Origin: Sphingomonas hominis
GTDB taxonomy: Bacteria; Pseudomonadota; Alphaproteobacteria; Sphingomonadales; Sphingomonadaceae
DNA: 64,000 nt
Assembly (NCBI RefSeq): GCF_013328205.1
Contig: NZ_JABULH010000005.1
Location: forward strand, 124,001 to 188,000
Direction: 5' to 3'
Below, piece after piece: positions 9,742 through 18,208 of the stretch; within the stretch, counting starts at the first letter, position 1; each line of letters begins with the position of its first letter. Below the pieces are notes generated by a model. The model was given only the letters and a program-made list of their open reading frames with translations, did not search any database and was not told the origin of the DNA. A program made the position numbers and the translations under genes.

Positions 9742-9764
9742 GGCGTCGGCGATCCACCGACGCC
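9742..9764 (-). terminator. Hairpin after ferritin-like gene 1
   Basis: GGCGTCGG (9742-9749) pairs with CCGACGCC (9757-9764) across a 7-base loop, 10 bases beyond the stop codon at 9774. There is no T-tract, so it may be a weak terminator or an RNA-stabilising end. Confidence 0.4.
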
Positions 9765-9773
9765 GTGCGCGGC

Positions 9774-10871
9774 TTACCCGCCGCTCGCCGCGCTGATCTT
9801 CAGGTTGCCGTTGACGCCCGCGGGGAAGAAGCCGCCCTTGTCGACCGCGGCGTTGCTGAGGAACGCGATGTTGAGCACCTGCCCGACCGTGCGGCTGAAC
9901 GCGATGCCGTTGTCGTCGGCGGGGACGATGTTCGACACGTCAGCGGTGCCGGTGATCCCCTGGTCGAGGTCGCGATTGTCGACGCCGGTCGGCAGGCCGG
10001 TCGCGGTCGAGCTGGGGGTCGGCGAGGGCGTGGGGGTCGGCGTCGCGGTCGGCGCGCGGACGCCGTCGAGCAGATCGCGCGCGTTGGAGATCGCGTCGGC
10101 CTTTGTGCGCAGCGACGGCGTTGCCAGCCCCTTCTGATAGAGCGTCGTGCGGATCAGCCCGGCGTGATACGCCTCCGCCGCCAGGAGGCCGGCGGTCGCC
10201 TCCTGATAGCCGGGGGTGAACACCAGGGTCGACGACGCGCCCTTGTACGCGGTGACGCCGACGTCCTCGAAGATGTACGCACCGAGCAGGAAGTTCTCGT
10301 CGGTGGCGTAGGGGTCGAAGGTGTCGTTGGCACCCGCGATCCCGGCAGCACGCGCGGCGGCGGTGAACGGGCCGGCGGCGCTCAGGTCGATGGCGGGCAT
10401 CGCCACCGCGGCGCTGCCGAGCACCTGGCGCAGGAAGGCGACGTGCGCGCGCTCGTCGCCCGCGATCTCGCGCGCGTAGGCGGCGACCACCGGATCGGTG
10501 AAGGCGACGCGGCGGCCACCAGTCACGGCGCCGGCGGTACCGGTGCCCGCGGTCAGGGTCGCCGGCAGCCCCTGCCCGGTCGCGGCAAAGGCGTAAAATT
10601 GCGCTTCGAGATATTCGAGCTGGAGCGCGAAGTTGAGCACGTCGACCTCGGCGGTCGAGCTGGTCGCCGACGCGGTTGGGGTGGGCGTGGGGTTGGTGAT
10701 CGGATTGTCGTCATCGTCGTTGCCTCCGCAGGCGGCGAGCAGCGACAGGCCGCCGGCGACGGCGATGCCGCCGCTCGCCAGCTTGATGAAGCGGCGACGC
10801 TCGGCGCGGCGCTCGGCCGCGGCGGCGAGGATCGTGTGGGCGAGCGCGGGATCGGTGATGGGATCGGTCAT
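9774..10871 (-). CDS. Exported ferritin-like domain protein (paralogue 1)
   Basis: A 365-residue protein of the ferritin-like PF13668 type. The N terminus has RRRFIKLASGG followed by a hydrophobic stretch and LLAAC, a twin-arginine signal with a lipobox, so it is probably a Tat-exported lipoprotein. A short TPTPTPTASATSS linker precedes the helical core, LNFALQLEYLEAQFYAFAATG, ERAHVAFLRQVLGS and AEAYHAGLIRTTLYQKG, with Glu and His positions expected for a four-helix bundle. A second TPTPTPSPTPSS linker and a short C-terminal domain ending in FPAGVNGNLKIS follow. Metal binding and function are unproven; relatives are linked to desiccation or stress. It has a clear sister gene upstream. Confidence 0.75.
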   Translation of the reverse strand: MTDPITDPALAHTILAAAAERRAERRRFIKLASGGIAVAGGLSLLAACGGNDDDDNPITNPTPTPTASATSSTAEVDVLNFALQLEYLEAQFYAFAATGQGLPATLTAGTGTAGAVTGGRRVAFTDPVVAAYAREIAGDERAHVAFLRQVLGSAAVAMPAIDLSAAGPFTAAARAAGIAGANDTFDPYATDENFLLGAYIFEDVGVTAYKGASSTLVFTPGYQEATAGLLAAEAYHAGLIRTTLYQKGLATPSLRTKADAISNARDLLDGVRAPTATPTPTPSPTPSSTATGLPTGVDNRDLDQGITGTADVSNIVPADDNGIAFSRTVGQVLNIAFLSNAAVDKGGFFPAGVNGNLKISAASGG

Positions 10872-10926
10872 CGAAGCGGACACTTTATGCGAGAAGGATC
10901 GATTGGGGGCGGGCGCGGGGTGCGCG

Positions 10927-11967
10927 TCAGGTCGCGGCGGCGCTGGTCCTGATCGCGCCGTTGACCCCGGCCGGGAAGAAGCCGCCGGTGCCGACCGCGG
11001 CCTGGTTCAGGTACAGGATGTTGAGCACGCGGTCGCCCGTCCGGCTGTAGGCGAGGCCGTTGCCGTTGAGCGGCACGATATTGGACACCGTCTCGCCCGC
11101 CTCGTTGGTGCCCGGCGTGATCCCCTGATCGTCGTCGGTCGCGTAGCCGGTGACGAGGTTCTCGGTCGCGCTGCCGTCGAGCCGGTCGCGCGCGTCGGAC
11201 AGCTGCTGCGTCTTCTCGATCAGGCGCAGTGCGGGTGTCTCGATGCCCTTGCGGTACAAGGTCGTGCGGATCATCGCGGCGTGATACGCTTCCACCGCCA
11301 GGATGCCCTGCGTCGCCTCGAGCAGGGTCGAGTTGGCGAGGCGCCCGGTCGTGCCCTTGTAGGCGGTGACGCCGACGTCCTCGAATAGGAACGCGGCGAG
11401 CAGGAAATTCTCGTCGCTGGCATAAGGGTCGAAGGTTTCGCTCGCCCCGACCACGCCGGCGGCGCGCGCCGCGGCGGTGAAGGCACCGGCTGGGCTCAGG
11501 TCGATCGCGGGCTGCGCCACCGCGAGCGAGCCGATGGCGGACCGCAGAAAGGTGACGTGGGCGAGCTCGTCCGCCGCGATCTCACGCGCGAACTGCGCCA
11601 CGATCGGATCGGTGAAGGCGACGCGGCGCCCGCCGGTTGCCGCACCCTGTGCGCCGGTGGTGGTGACGCCGCCCTGAAGCCCCGTGCCGATCGCCGCGCC
11701 GTTGACCGCGAAGGCGTAGAAATTGGCCTCGAGATATTCGAGGTTGAGCGCGAAGTTGAGGTAGTCCGAGACGCCCAGCGTGCTGGTTGCGGTCGCGCTG
11801 GGCGACGGCGTGGGCGTCGGCGTCGCGGTTTGCGCGCCGGCGCGGCCCGCCGCTACCATCGCGCCACCGGCGGCAACCGCGCCGAGGGCTTGTCCGAAGA
11901 ACGCGCGCCGCTCCTCGCGCCGCGTCGCCCGTGCGTCGAGCGCCCCGATCAGTTCGCCTTCGCCCAT
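10927..11967 (-). CDS. Exported ferritin-like domain protein (paralogue 2)
   Basis: A 346-residue protein with the same architecture as its downstream neighbour: Tat-type RRAFFGQALG signal with probable cleavage after AGA, linker TPTPTPSPSATATS, then LNFALNLEYLEANFYAFAVNG, ELAHVTFLRSAIGS, ETFDPYASDENFLLAAFLFEDVGVTAYKG-type core and AVEAYHAAMIRTTLYRKG, ending in FPAGVNGAIRTS. Unlike paralogue 1 it lacks a lipobox and should be soluble in the periplasm. ATG 11967 was chosen because GAAGAAGG lies nine bases upstream. The pair seems to be one operon (55 bases apart) created by tandem duplication. Confidence 0.75.
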   Translation of the reverse strand: MGEGELIGALDARATRREERRAFFGQALGAVAAGGAMVAAGRAGAQTATPTPTPSPSATATSTLGVSDYLNFALNLEYLEANFYAFAVNGAAIGTGLQGGVTTTGAQGAATGGRRVAFTDPIVAQFAREIAADELAHVTFLRSAIGSLAVAQPAIDLSPAGAFTAAARAAGVVGASETFDPYASDENFLLAAFLFEDVGVTAYKGTTGRLANSTLLEATQGILAVEAYHAAMIRTTLYRKGIETPALRLIEKTQQLSDARDRLDGSATENLVTGYATDDDQGITPGTNEAGETVSNIVPLNGNGLAYSRTGDRVLNILYLNQAAVGTGGFFPAGVNGAIRTSAAAT

Positions 11968-12249
11968 CGCCTGCATCCTTCTTCCGCTACGCTCGACCAT
12001 GCCGCGGCGAACCTTGCGCGCGGCTGACTCGATCGCAGCGATAGGCGCAGGCGGACGTGGGTGCAAATGGTGGGTGGTGGGCGGCGACGTGGTGTCGGCT
12101 GGGTCAGCCGGGCGATCGGGGATGTGGGAGAGGCGGTCGCTGCCGTTTGAAGCGGTGAGATGGGACGCTGCGGTTCGCCGCGACGCTCTTCAACCGGGGG
12201 CGTCATGCGGCGGGAGTGACCGGGCGAGCCGAGCGGACGCATTCTCCAC

Positions 12250-12333
12250 TCGTCGCCCCGGACTTGATCCGGGGTCCCGCTTTCTGGTCAGCCTGAGAGA
12301 AGAAGCGGGATCCCGGGTCAAGCCCGGGATGAC
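12250..12333. repeat. Long intergenic palindrome (GGACTTGATCC family)
   Basis: CCCCGGACTTGATCCGGGG and the inverted arm GGGTCAAGCCCGGGATGACG flank AAGAAGCGGGATCCC. It is the only recognisable element in the gene-free stretch 11968-12375 between the ferritin-like gene and mipA. Confidence 0.75.
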
Positions 12334-12375
12334 GTCTGGGTGGGTGAGTCGTCGATCGACCTACCCAAGGTAAGG

Positions 12376-13287
12376 TCAGAAGGTGTAGCCGATGCCCACT
12401 GCGCCGAGCCACTGATCACGCGAACCCGCGATGCTGACGATCGGCGTGTCGCCGAAGTCGTTGAGCATCCTTTTGTAGGTGCCGCCCGCGATCACCTTGA
12501 ACCCGTGCAGCAGGTCGCCGGTCAGCGAATAGGTGCCGGCGAAGCCGACGACGTAGTTCTTCCACCCGCCGCGCGTGCGGAACGCGGGCAGGCCGCTCGC
12601 CGCCACGTCCTGTGGGCGGACGTCGAAATAGGTGCGGCCATATTCGCGCTCGACCTTCTCGGCCGAGCCGAAGATGCCGATCGCCGCCTTGGTGCTGAGC
12701 GGGGTGTAATAGCTGATCGAGGGCTGGATCACGCCGCTGTCGTGAATGCCGGTCACGTCGTAGCGATAGCTGACCGACACCGTCAGCTTGTCGTAATCGC
12801 TGGTGATGACGCCGACCTTGCCGACGCCGACATAGCCGCCGAGTTCGAGCGCGGTCGAGGTGGTCGGCAGCGCCTTGACGCGGGGATCGTCGATGCCCTT
12901 GCGGCTGACCCGGTTGAAGTTGACCAGCCCGACGGGGCCAGCCTGGAAATCCCATTTGGCGTCGGTGGGCTCGGCGATCAGATCGACCGAGGCACGGTTG
13001 CCGAGCACCTGGAACGAGACGCCGCCCAGCGTGCCGATCGCCGCCGGCGCGGGCGTCAGCGAGTAATCGTTCGAGCCTTCGTAATCGGGCAACCACGCAC
13101 CCGCCACCGCGACGGTTACCGTGTTGCCGTTGGCGTTGGGCACCGGCATCGGCGGGGCGTTGGGGTCGACCGGCGCGGACTGCGCCAGCACCGGAGCGGC
13201 AAGGAGCGACGACGCGGCGGCGACCGCCAGCGTGGCGAGGCGGAGCGGACGGAGCGAGCGAACGGCGACGGGACGAACAGCGGACAC
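12376..13287 (-). CDS. MipA/OmpV family outer membrane protein
   Basis: A 303-residue beta-barrel protein. Residues 1-35 form a signal peptide ending APVLAQS. The mature part has alternating hydrophobic strands, with the family start VTVAVAGAWLPDYEGSNDYS, a typical MipA stretch, and a C-terminal strand WLGAVGIGYTF ending in Phe, as needed for Bam insertion. MipA proteins are outer-membrane barrels, some linked to murein hydrolase scaffolding or to antibiotic sensitivity; the ligand here is unknown. It is preceded by a 63-base gap to DUF2141 and may form a unit with it. Confidence 0.85.
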   Translation of the reverse strand: MSAVRPVAVRSLRPLRLATLAVAAASSLLAAPVLAQSAPVDPNAPPMPVPNANGNTVTVAVAGAWLPDYEGSNDYSLTPAPAAIGTLGGVSFQVLGNRASVDLIAEPTDAKWDFQAGPVGLVNFNRVSRKGIDDPRVKALPTTSTALELGGYVGVGKVGVITSDYDKLTVSVSYRYDVTGIHDSGVIQPSISYYTPLSTKAAIGIFGSAEKVEREYGRTYFDVRPQDVAASGLPAFRTRGGWKNYVVGFAGTYSLTGDLLHGFKVIAGGTYKRMLNDFGDTPIVSIAGSRDQWLGAVGIGYTF

Positions 13288-13350
13288 AAAATTTCCCCTT
13301 TGATCTGCCCGCGTGAACGAGCGTTTACGGCTTTGTGTCCGCTTACGTCC

Positions 13351-13785
13351 TTACAGCATGTAGCGCATGCCGATCTGTTGCCGTTGTGCATCACCCGCGA
13401 TCGCGAAGCGCGCGGCGGAAAAGCGCGGCGCGCCGAAGCGGATCGGCGGATTGCGCGAGAAGCCGAAGCCCTCGCGCGGGATGCCCGCGAACGTGTCGAG
13501 CTTGGCGTTGCCGTTCTCGTCGTGGATCACCGCCACGGCGTAATTGCCATAAGGCAGGCCGGCGAAGCGCAGGCCGTGCGTCGTCGCGGGCACGTTGCGC
13601 GTCACCGCATCCTTGTCGTCGACGCACGACGGAAAGTTCTCCGCATCCGCGGTCAGGCAGACGCGCAGCATCCCCTTGGTCGAGCGCAGATGGTCGATGC
13701 CGACGTCAAGCGACGCGACCGGCGCTGCCCCCATCAGCAACAACGTGGCGCTCGCCAGCATGCCCACGCGCGCGCGCCTTGGCAT
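13351..13785 (-). CDS. DUF2141 domain protein, exported
   Basis: A 144-residue protein with signal sequence MLASATLLLMGAAPVAS. The mature region shows the DUF2141 pattern: a strand LDVGIDHLRSTKGMLRVCL, then GLRFAGLPYGNYAVAVIHDENGNAKLD, followed by PREGFGFSRNP. The HDENGNGKLD-type motif is the family hallmark and looks like a calcium-binding turn. The ATG at 13785 lies inside the 3' end of the desaturase gene (80-base overlap); ATG 13761 is an alternative that still keeps the signal peptide. Function unknown; such proteins often neighbour sterol or carotenoid modifying enzymes. Confidence 0.75.
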   Translation of the reverse strand: MPRRARVGMLASATLLLMGAAPVASLDVGIDHLRSTKGMLRVCLTADAENFPSCVDDKDAVTRNVPATTHGLRFAGLPYGNYAVAVIHDENGNAKLDTFAGIPREGFGFSRNPPIRFGAPRFSAARFAIAGDAQRQQIGMRYML

Positions 13786-14521
13786 GGGCGCGGGTGAAGT
13801 CGCCGACCCCATCGTCGGTGCCGCAAACCCGGTCCCAGAACCGGAAATAAAGCCCATAATTGCACCCATATCGTTCGTGGTGACGCTGATGATGGCTGGC
13901 CGTGATCAGCCAGCGTCCCACTACCCCCCGCCACATGAACCGGGGGAAAATCTCCCACCCCATATGGTTGGTCACACCCATAACGGTCATGATCGTCAGC
14001 ACCAAGCCGAGGGCTGCGACGTGGATCGGAATCGCGAGCACCAGTAGCGGAATTGCCACAGCGCCGGTCAATGCCTCGATCGGGTGGAATGCCATCGCCG
14101 CCCAGGCGGTCGGCGGGCGGCTGGCATGGTGAACGGCATGCGCGAGCTTGAACGGCCGCGGCCGGTGCATCCAGCGGTGCGTCCAGTAGAACCAGGTGTC
14201 GTGCAGGAACAGATAGGCGAGCACCGACACGGGCAGGTACCACAAGGGGAAATCGTGCACGTCGCGGTAGACGCGGGTCCAGCCGTGATTGTCCCACCCC
14301 CAGGCGAGCACGCCCGCGGGTATGCCGTAGATCGCGGCGGAGACGAGGCTCCACCAGATCTCGCGCCGGATCTGCGGATCGAGCCCGGTGTAGAGGCCTG
14401 GATGCCTGAGCTTCGTCGCCCACGCGAACCCGGCCGAGGTAATCAGGTAGCGCACGCCGACGATCAGCGTCATCGCGATCGCGGACAGCGTGACGGCGGC
14501 GAGGATCGACAGCGCGGACAT
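13706..14521 (-). CDS. Sterol desaturase / fatty acid hydroxylase family protein
   Basis: A 271-residue integral membrane di-iron enzyme. The three histidine clusters are visible: HDTWFYWTHRWMH, HAVHHAS and HHQRHHERYGCNYG, in the order and spacing of the family, between about four hydrophobic segments. It hydroxylates or desaturates lipids at the inner membrane; relatives act on carotenoids, sterols, fatty acids or ornithine lipids, and the substrate here is not determined by sequence. The C-terminal 25 residues (rich in Ala, Gly, Arg) overlap the start of the DUF2141 gene and may be a non-conserved tail. Confidence 0.85.
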   Translation of the reverse strand: MSALSILAAVTLSAIAMTLIVGVRYLITSAGFAWATKLRHPGLYTGLDPQIRREIWWSLVSAAIYGIPAGVLAWGWDNHGWTRVYRDVHDFPLWYLPVSVLAYLFLHDTWFYWTHRWMHRPRPFKLAHAVHHASRPPTAWAAMAFHPIEALTGAVAIPLLVLAIPIHVAALGLVLTIMTVMGVTNHMGWEIFPRFMWRGVVGRWLITASHHQRHHERYGCNYGLYFRFWDRVCGTDDGVGDFTRAHAKARARGHAGERHVVADGGSAGRVA

Positions 14522-14593
14522 GCATGGCCTGTAGCCGATCGCGGATCATCCGCCCATCCCGCTCGTTCACAGCCTGAAAACAAGGAGATGGCG

Positions 14594-14887
14594 ATGACCG
14601 ACCCGAACGCTGCACCCGAGGATATCGGCACCGACGCACGCGACGACGCGACCGCGGCGAACGTGCTGCGCGATACCAACGGCGGCACGCCGGGCAGCGA
14701 TGCCGGCGGCGGTGGCGGCATGGGCGGGCAGGATGCGGCTGATGCGGCGGCAGCCTCGGCCGCAGCGAGCGGGGGCGGCGCGAATGCGGCGAACCCGGTC
14801 GATACCGGGCTGGACACCGGGGCTGCGGACGCCGCGGCCGAGGCACGCGCGCGGTCGGTGGCGGATAGCGGGTCCACGGCGCGGTGA
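14594..14887 (+). CDS. Small Ala/Gly/Asp-rich hypothetical protein
   Basis: A 97-residue low-complexity protein starting MTDPNAAPEDIGTDARDD, with a GGGGGMGG run and Ala-rich blocks. No hydrophobic segment, domain or cysteine is seen and it is probably disordered. The second ATG (14594) is chosen because AAGGAG lies six bases before it. The start is only 72 bases from the divergent desaturase gene. The well-placed ribosome-binding site supports translation; function is unknown. Confidence 0.5.
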   Translation: MTDPNAAPEDIGTDARDDATAANVLRDTNGGTPGSDAGGGGGMGGQDAADAAAASAAASGGGANAANPVDTGLDTGAADAAAEARARSVADSGSTAR

Positions 14888-15006
14888 CGCGGTTGTAGGA
14901 GCCTCCCACCACTCGTCATCCCGGCTGCTGCGGTGATCGACCCACGCGTCGGTGGGGCTCGCAAATACACGATGCATTGAGCGGATGTAGATGCCGTCTC
15001 TACCCA

Positions 15007-15206
15007 CCCGTCACCCCGGACTTGATCCGGGGCCCCGCTTATTCGGGCGCGACGGCGGCGGAGATGTGAGTCGACTTCGGCATGGCACGAACAGTCGAAG
15101 CGGCTGCTGGCGAGCAACTCCTGTCCGCCTTCGACCCTGAGGCGTGAACCACTTCCGAGCCGGTGCACCAAGAAGCGGGATCCCGGATCGAGCCCGGGAT
15201 GACGGG
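15007..15206. repeat. Split palindrome (GGACTTGATCC family) with 120-base insert
   Basis: One arm, CACCCCGGACTTGATCCGGG, lies at 15013-15032 and the inverted arm GGATCGAGCCCGGGATGACG at 15184-15203. About 120 unrelated bases separate them, unlike the compact copies elsewhere, so the element may have been interrupted. It lies in the gene-free stretch 14888-15321, which otherwise holds only the rplT terminator. Confidence 0.6.
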
Positions 15207-15262
15207 TGGGGGTGGCGCTACGCCGGATCGATCGCGTAGCTTCCGCGAGAAGACGCGCAACG

Positions 15263-15295
15263 AAAAAGGCGCCGGTGGATCGCTCCACCGACACC
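15263..15295 (-). terminator. Rho-independent terminator of rpmI-rplT
   Basis: On the minus strand GGTGTCGGTGGA pairs with TCCACCGGCGCC around a GCGA loop and is followed by TTTTT. It is a 12-bp stem with one or two G-U or mismatched pairs and a genuine T-tract, 27 bases past the rplT stop. Confidence 0.85.
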
Positions 15296-15321
15296 CTTTC
15301 TGGATCAACCGGATCGTTCGA

Positions 15322-15696
15322 TCAGGCGGCCTGCTGCTGCTCCGGCAGTGCGGCCTTCGCCTGCGCGATGATCGCGGTGAAGGCTTCGCCCTCGTGCATC
15401 GCGATATCGGCCAGGACCTTCCGGTCCAGTTCGATCCCGGCGAGCTTCAGCCCGTGCATGAACTGGCTGTAGCTCAACCCCTCGGCGCGGACGCCGGCGT
15501 TGATGCGCTGGATCCACAGGCCGCGGAAGGTGCGCTTCTTCACCTTCCGGTCGCGATACGCGTACTGGCCGGCCTTCTCGACCGCCTGCCGCGCGACGCG
15601 GATCGTGTTCTTGCGACGGCCGCGGTAACCCTTGGCCTGTTCCAGAATGTTCTTGTGCTTGGCGCGAGTGGTTACGCCCCGCTTGACGCGTGCCAT
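15322..15696 (-). CDS. rplT: 50S ribosomal protein L20
   Basis: A 124-residue basic protein starting [20 protein letters not shown], with [35 protein letters not shown] and [24 protein letters not shown], the standard L20 sequence. It is needed for early assembly of the large ribosomal subunit by binding 23S rRNA. It follows rpmI by 17 bases in the usual order. infC, often upstream of these two, is not present here; the region upstream contains a divergent AsmA gene. Confidence 0.97.
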   Translation of the reverse strand: MARVKRGVTTRAKHKNILEQAKGYRGRRKNTIRVARQAVEKAGQYAYRDRKVKKRTFRGLWIQRINAGVRAEGLSYSQFMHGLKLAGIELDRKVLADIAMHEGEAFTAIIAQAKAALPEQQQAA

Positions 15697-15713
15697 ATCT
15701 CAGTCCTTCTCGC

Positions 15714-15917
15714 TCAGTTCAGGCCGTAGGGGGCCCAGGCCTTCACGGCCGCCGTGTCCGCCTTCGACAGCACCTTGGTGCCGCGGTTCTGGCGGATGTA
15801 CTTGCCGTTGTGGTGCAACAGGCGGTGGCGCTTGCCGGCGACGCCGTGCTTGAGCAGGCCGGTGGCGGTGAGCTTGAAGCGCTTCTTGACGCCGCTCTTG
15901 GTCTTCAGCTTGGGCAT
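15714..15917 (-). CDS. rpmI: 50S ribosomal protein L35
   Basis: A 67-residue protein MPKLKTKSGVKKRFKLTATG followed by GKRHRLLHHNGKYIRQNRGTKVL, a textbook L35. The frame is open far upstream, but the ATG at 15917 matches the universal start. First gene of the rpmI-rplT operon; the leader between 15917 and the divergent gene at 16105 may carry the promoter. Confidence 0.97.
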   Translation of the reverse strand: MPKLKTKSGVKKRFKLTATGLLKHGVAGKRHRLLHHNGKYIRQNRGTKVLSKADTAAVKAWAPYGLN

Positions 15918-16104
15918 TTTGGTCCTTTCGGTTGAGAGGAGGCTGAAAACGGCCGCGGCAGCCCCAGATGGCCGGGCCGTTCCTTTAAGCGCCTCGCTCA
16001 CGGAAGCTGCGCGCCTTAGCCGCGGATCGCGCGCGATGCAACCGTCCTGCTCCCCACCCGCTCCCATGCAACCAAGCACCGCGTTCGACCATTGCGCTCC
16101 CGTC

Positions 16105-18192
16105 ATGACGACGACGACCCAGCCCGACGAACCGGTCGAGCGCGCAAACGCGACCGGCCCGGTCGCGTCCAGGCGTCGGCGGGTTGCGCGCAACATCGTC
16201 CTGGCTGTGCTGGGCACGATCTTCGCCGCTTGGGCGATCCTGTTCGTCACCAAGGGGCGCTTCCTGAAATCGCCATTCGAGCGGATCGTCGGCCGCATGA
16301 CACACCGCGAGGTGCGCGTCGGCGGCGACTTCCAGCTCTATTTCGCGCCGTTCCAGATCAAGTTCCACGCCGAGCGGTTGCGCATCTCCAATCCCGATTG
16401 GGCGACCAAGCCGAACCTGTTCGAGGCCGAGCGGATCGACACGCGGATCGCGCCCTTGTCGCTGATCTTCGGGCGGCGGCGGCTCTATTGGCTCGACCTG
16501 ACGAACGCGGCGCTCGATATGGAGTGGAACGAGCGCCACGATCGCAACACCTGGACCTTCAGCGAGAAGAAGGGCGGCAAGCCGTTCGAGCTGCCGCGGA
16601 TCGACCGCGCGACCGTGGCGGGCACGAGCGTGCGTTACCGCGATCCGCGCATGCGGTTGCTCGCCGATCTCGACGTCGACACGATCCGCTCGGTTCAGGC
16701 GCGGATCGGGCAGGCGGTGGGGGTGAAGGGCGCGGGCACGATCCGATCGACGCCGTTCAGCGTGTCCGCGCAACTGCTGTCGCCCGACACCACCGCCAAC
16801 CGCGGCGAGAACAAGCTGGTCGCGACGGCACGCGCCGCGGGCAACACGGTCGATATCGCGGGCACGCTGCCGAGCCTGGCCGATATCGAGGACGTGCCGC
16901 TGCGCGTCAGCGCGCGGGGGCGCGACCTGTCGACGCTGCTCGGCATCATCGACGTGGCGATCCCACAGACGCGGACCTACGCTCTACGCGGGCAGATGGT
17001 GAAGGCGGGCGACGAATACCGCTTCACCCGCATCACCGGCACCGCCGGGCAGACCGACCTGGCGGGTCGGCTGACGATCACCAACGGCGCGCGGCTGCAC
17101 CTCGATTCGCAGCTAGCGACGCGCAGCCTCGACATCGTCGACGCGGCACCCTTTATCGGGTTCAACCCCGACACGGTCGCGACCAAGGGCGTGACCGCCG
17201 CGGCGGCGGAGACGGGTGCGGCGCCGGCACGGCTGATGCCCGACGCGGCCTTCCCGGTGGAGACGATGCGGCGGTTCGACGCCGATCTGAAATGGACGAT
17301 TCAGGCGGTACGCTCGCGCCGGGTGCCGATCAGCGACGTCGACGTGACGCTGAACCTCGACCGCGGCAAGCTGACCGTCGCGCCCCTGACCTTCGCGATG
17401 GCGCGCGGCAACGTGGCGTCGGACCTGGTGTTCGACACGCGCCAGCGGCCGAGTGCGGTGTCCTATGACATCCGGCTAGCCCCTACCCCGCTCGGGCGGT
17501 TGCTGGCGGGCTGGGGCGTCGCGGAGGCGGGAACGAGCGGCACGGTGCGCGGGCGCATCCAATTGGCGGGACGCGGCGACACGATCCACGATTCGCTCAG
17601 CACCGCGCGCGGGCGGATCGCGTTCGTGCTGCCCGCCGGCACGCTGTGGACGCGCAATGCCGAACTGGCCGAGCTCGACATCGGAACGTTCGTGCAGAAG
17701 ATGTTCTCGGGTGCGCTGAAAGAGCCGGTGAACATCAACTGCGGGTTGATCGGCTTCACCGTGCGCGGCGGGGTGGCGGCGGCGGACCCGGTGCTGATCG
17801 ACACGCGCAAGAACGTCGTCACCGCGCGCGGCGGGTTCAGTTTCCGCACCGAGGGCGTCGACTTGGCGTTCAAAGCCGATTCGAAGAAGTTCAGCCTGTT
17901 CTCCGGCCAATCGCCGGTCGGGATCAAGGGCACGTTCGCGCAGCCGGGATTGCAGATCATCACGCCCGAGCTGTTGTCGCGCGCGGGCGTCGGACTGGGG
18001 CTGGCGGTGCTGGCGACGCCGGTCGCGGGGTTGATCGCGTTCATCGATCCGGGCGACGCCAAGGCCGCGGCGTGCGGCCCGGTGCTGGCGGGCAAGACTG
18101 CCGCCGCCCAGCGCACTGTTAAGGGCGAGGCGCGCGACGACGTGGGGGGAAGCGCCAAGCCGAAGCGCAAGAAGTTCCTCGGCATCTTCTAG
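16105..18192 (+). CDS. AsmA family protein
   Basis: A 695-residue envelope protein. After a short cytoplasmic segment with RRRRVARN comes one transmembrane helix (IVLAVLGTIFAAWAILFVTK). The large periplasmic part begins with VGGDFQLYFAPFQIKFHAERLRISNPDWA, a typical AsmA chorein-like N terminus, and contains the C-terminal AsmA2-like block with LAELDIGTFVQKMFSG. Proteins of this family span the periplasm as lipid-transport bridges or affect outer-membrane biogenesis. ATG 16105 was preferred because it places a normal cytoplasmic tail before the helix. The gene ends in a Lys-rich tail (KPKRKKFLGIF). Confidence 0.85.
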   Translation: MTTTTQPDEPVERANATGPVASRRRRVARNIVLAVLGTIFAAWAILFVTKGRFLKSPFERIVGRMTHREVRVGGDFQLYFAPFQIKFHAERLRISNPDWATKPNLFEAERIDTRIAPLSLIFGRRRLYWLDLTNAALDMEWNERHDRNTWTFSEKKGGKPFELPRIDRATVAGTSVRYRDPRMRLLADLDVDTIRSVQARIGQAVGVKGAGTIRSTPFSVSAQLLSPDTTANRGENKLVATARAAGNTVDIAGTLPSLADIEDVPLRVSARGRDLSTLLGIIDVAIPQTRTYALRGQMVKAGDEYRFTRITGTAGQTDLAGRLTITNGARLHLDSQLATRSLDIVDAAPFIGFNPDTVATKGVTAAAAETGAAPARLMPDAAFPVETMRRFDADLKWTIQAVRSRRVPISDVDVTLNLDRGKLTVAPLTFAMARGNVASDLVFDTRQRPSAVSYDIRLAPTPLGRLLAGWGVAEAGTSGTVRGRIQLAGRGDTIHDSLSTARGRIAFVLPAGTLWTRNAELAELDIGTFVQKMFSGALKEPVNINCGLIGFTVRGGVAAADPVLIDTRKNVVTARGGFSFRTEGVDLAFKADSKKFSLFSGQSPVGIKGTFAQPGLQIITPELLSRAGVGLGLAVLATPVAGLIAFIDPGDAKAAACGPVLAGKTAAAQRTVKGEARDDVGGSAKPKRKKFLGIF

Positions 18193-18208
18193 CCCGATAA
18201 GCGGGCGC

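Noticed and set aside
12340-13797. 485-codon plus-strand frame across mipA and DUF2141
   Set aside because: Its composition is that of an antisense shadow, and both minus-strand genes have signal peptides and family motifs.
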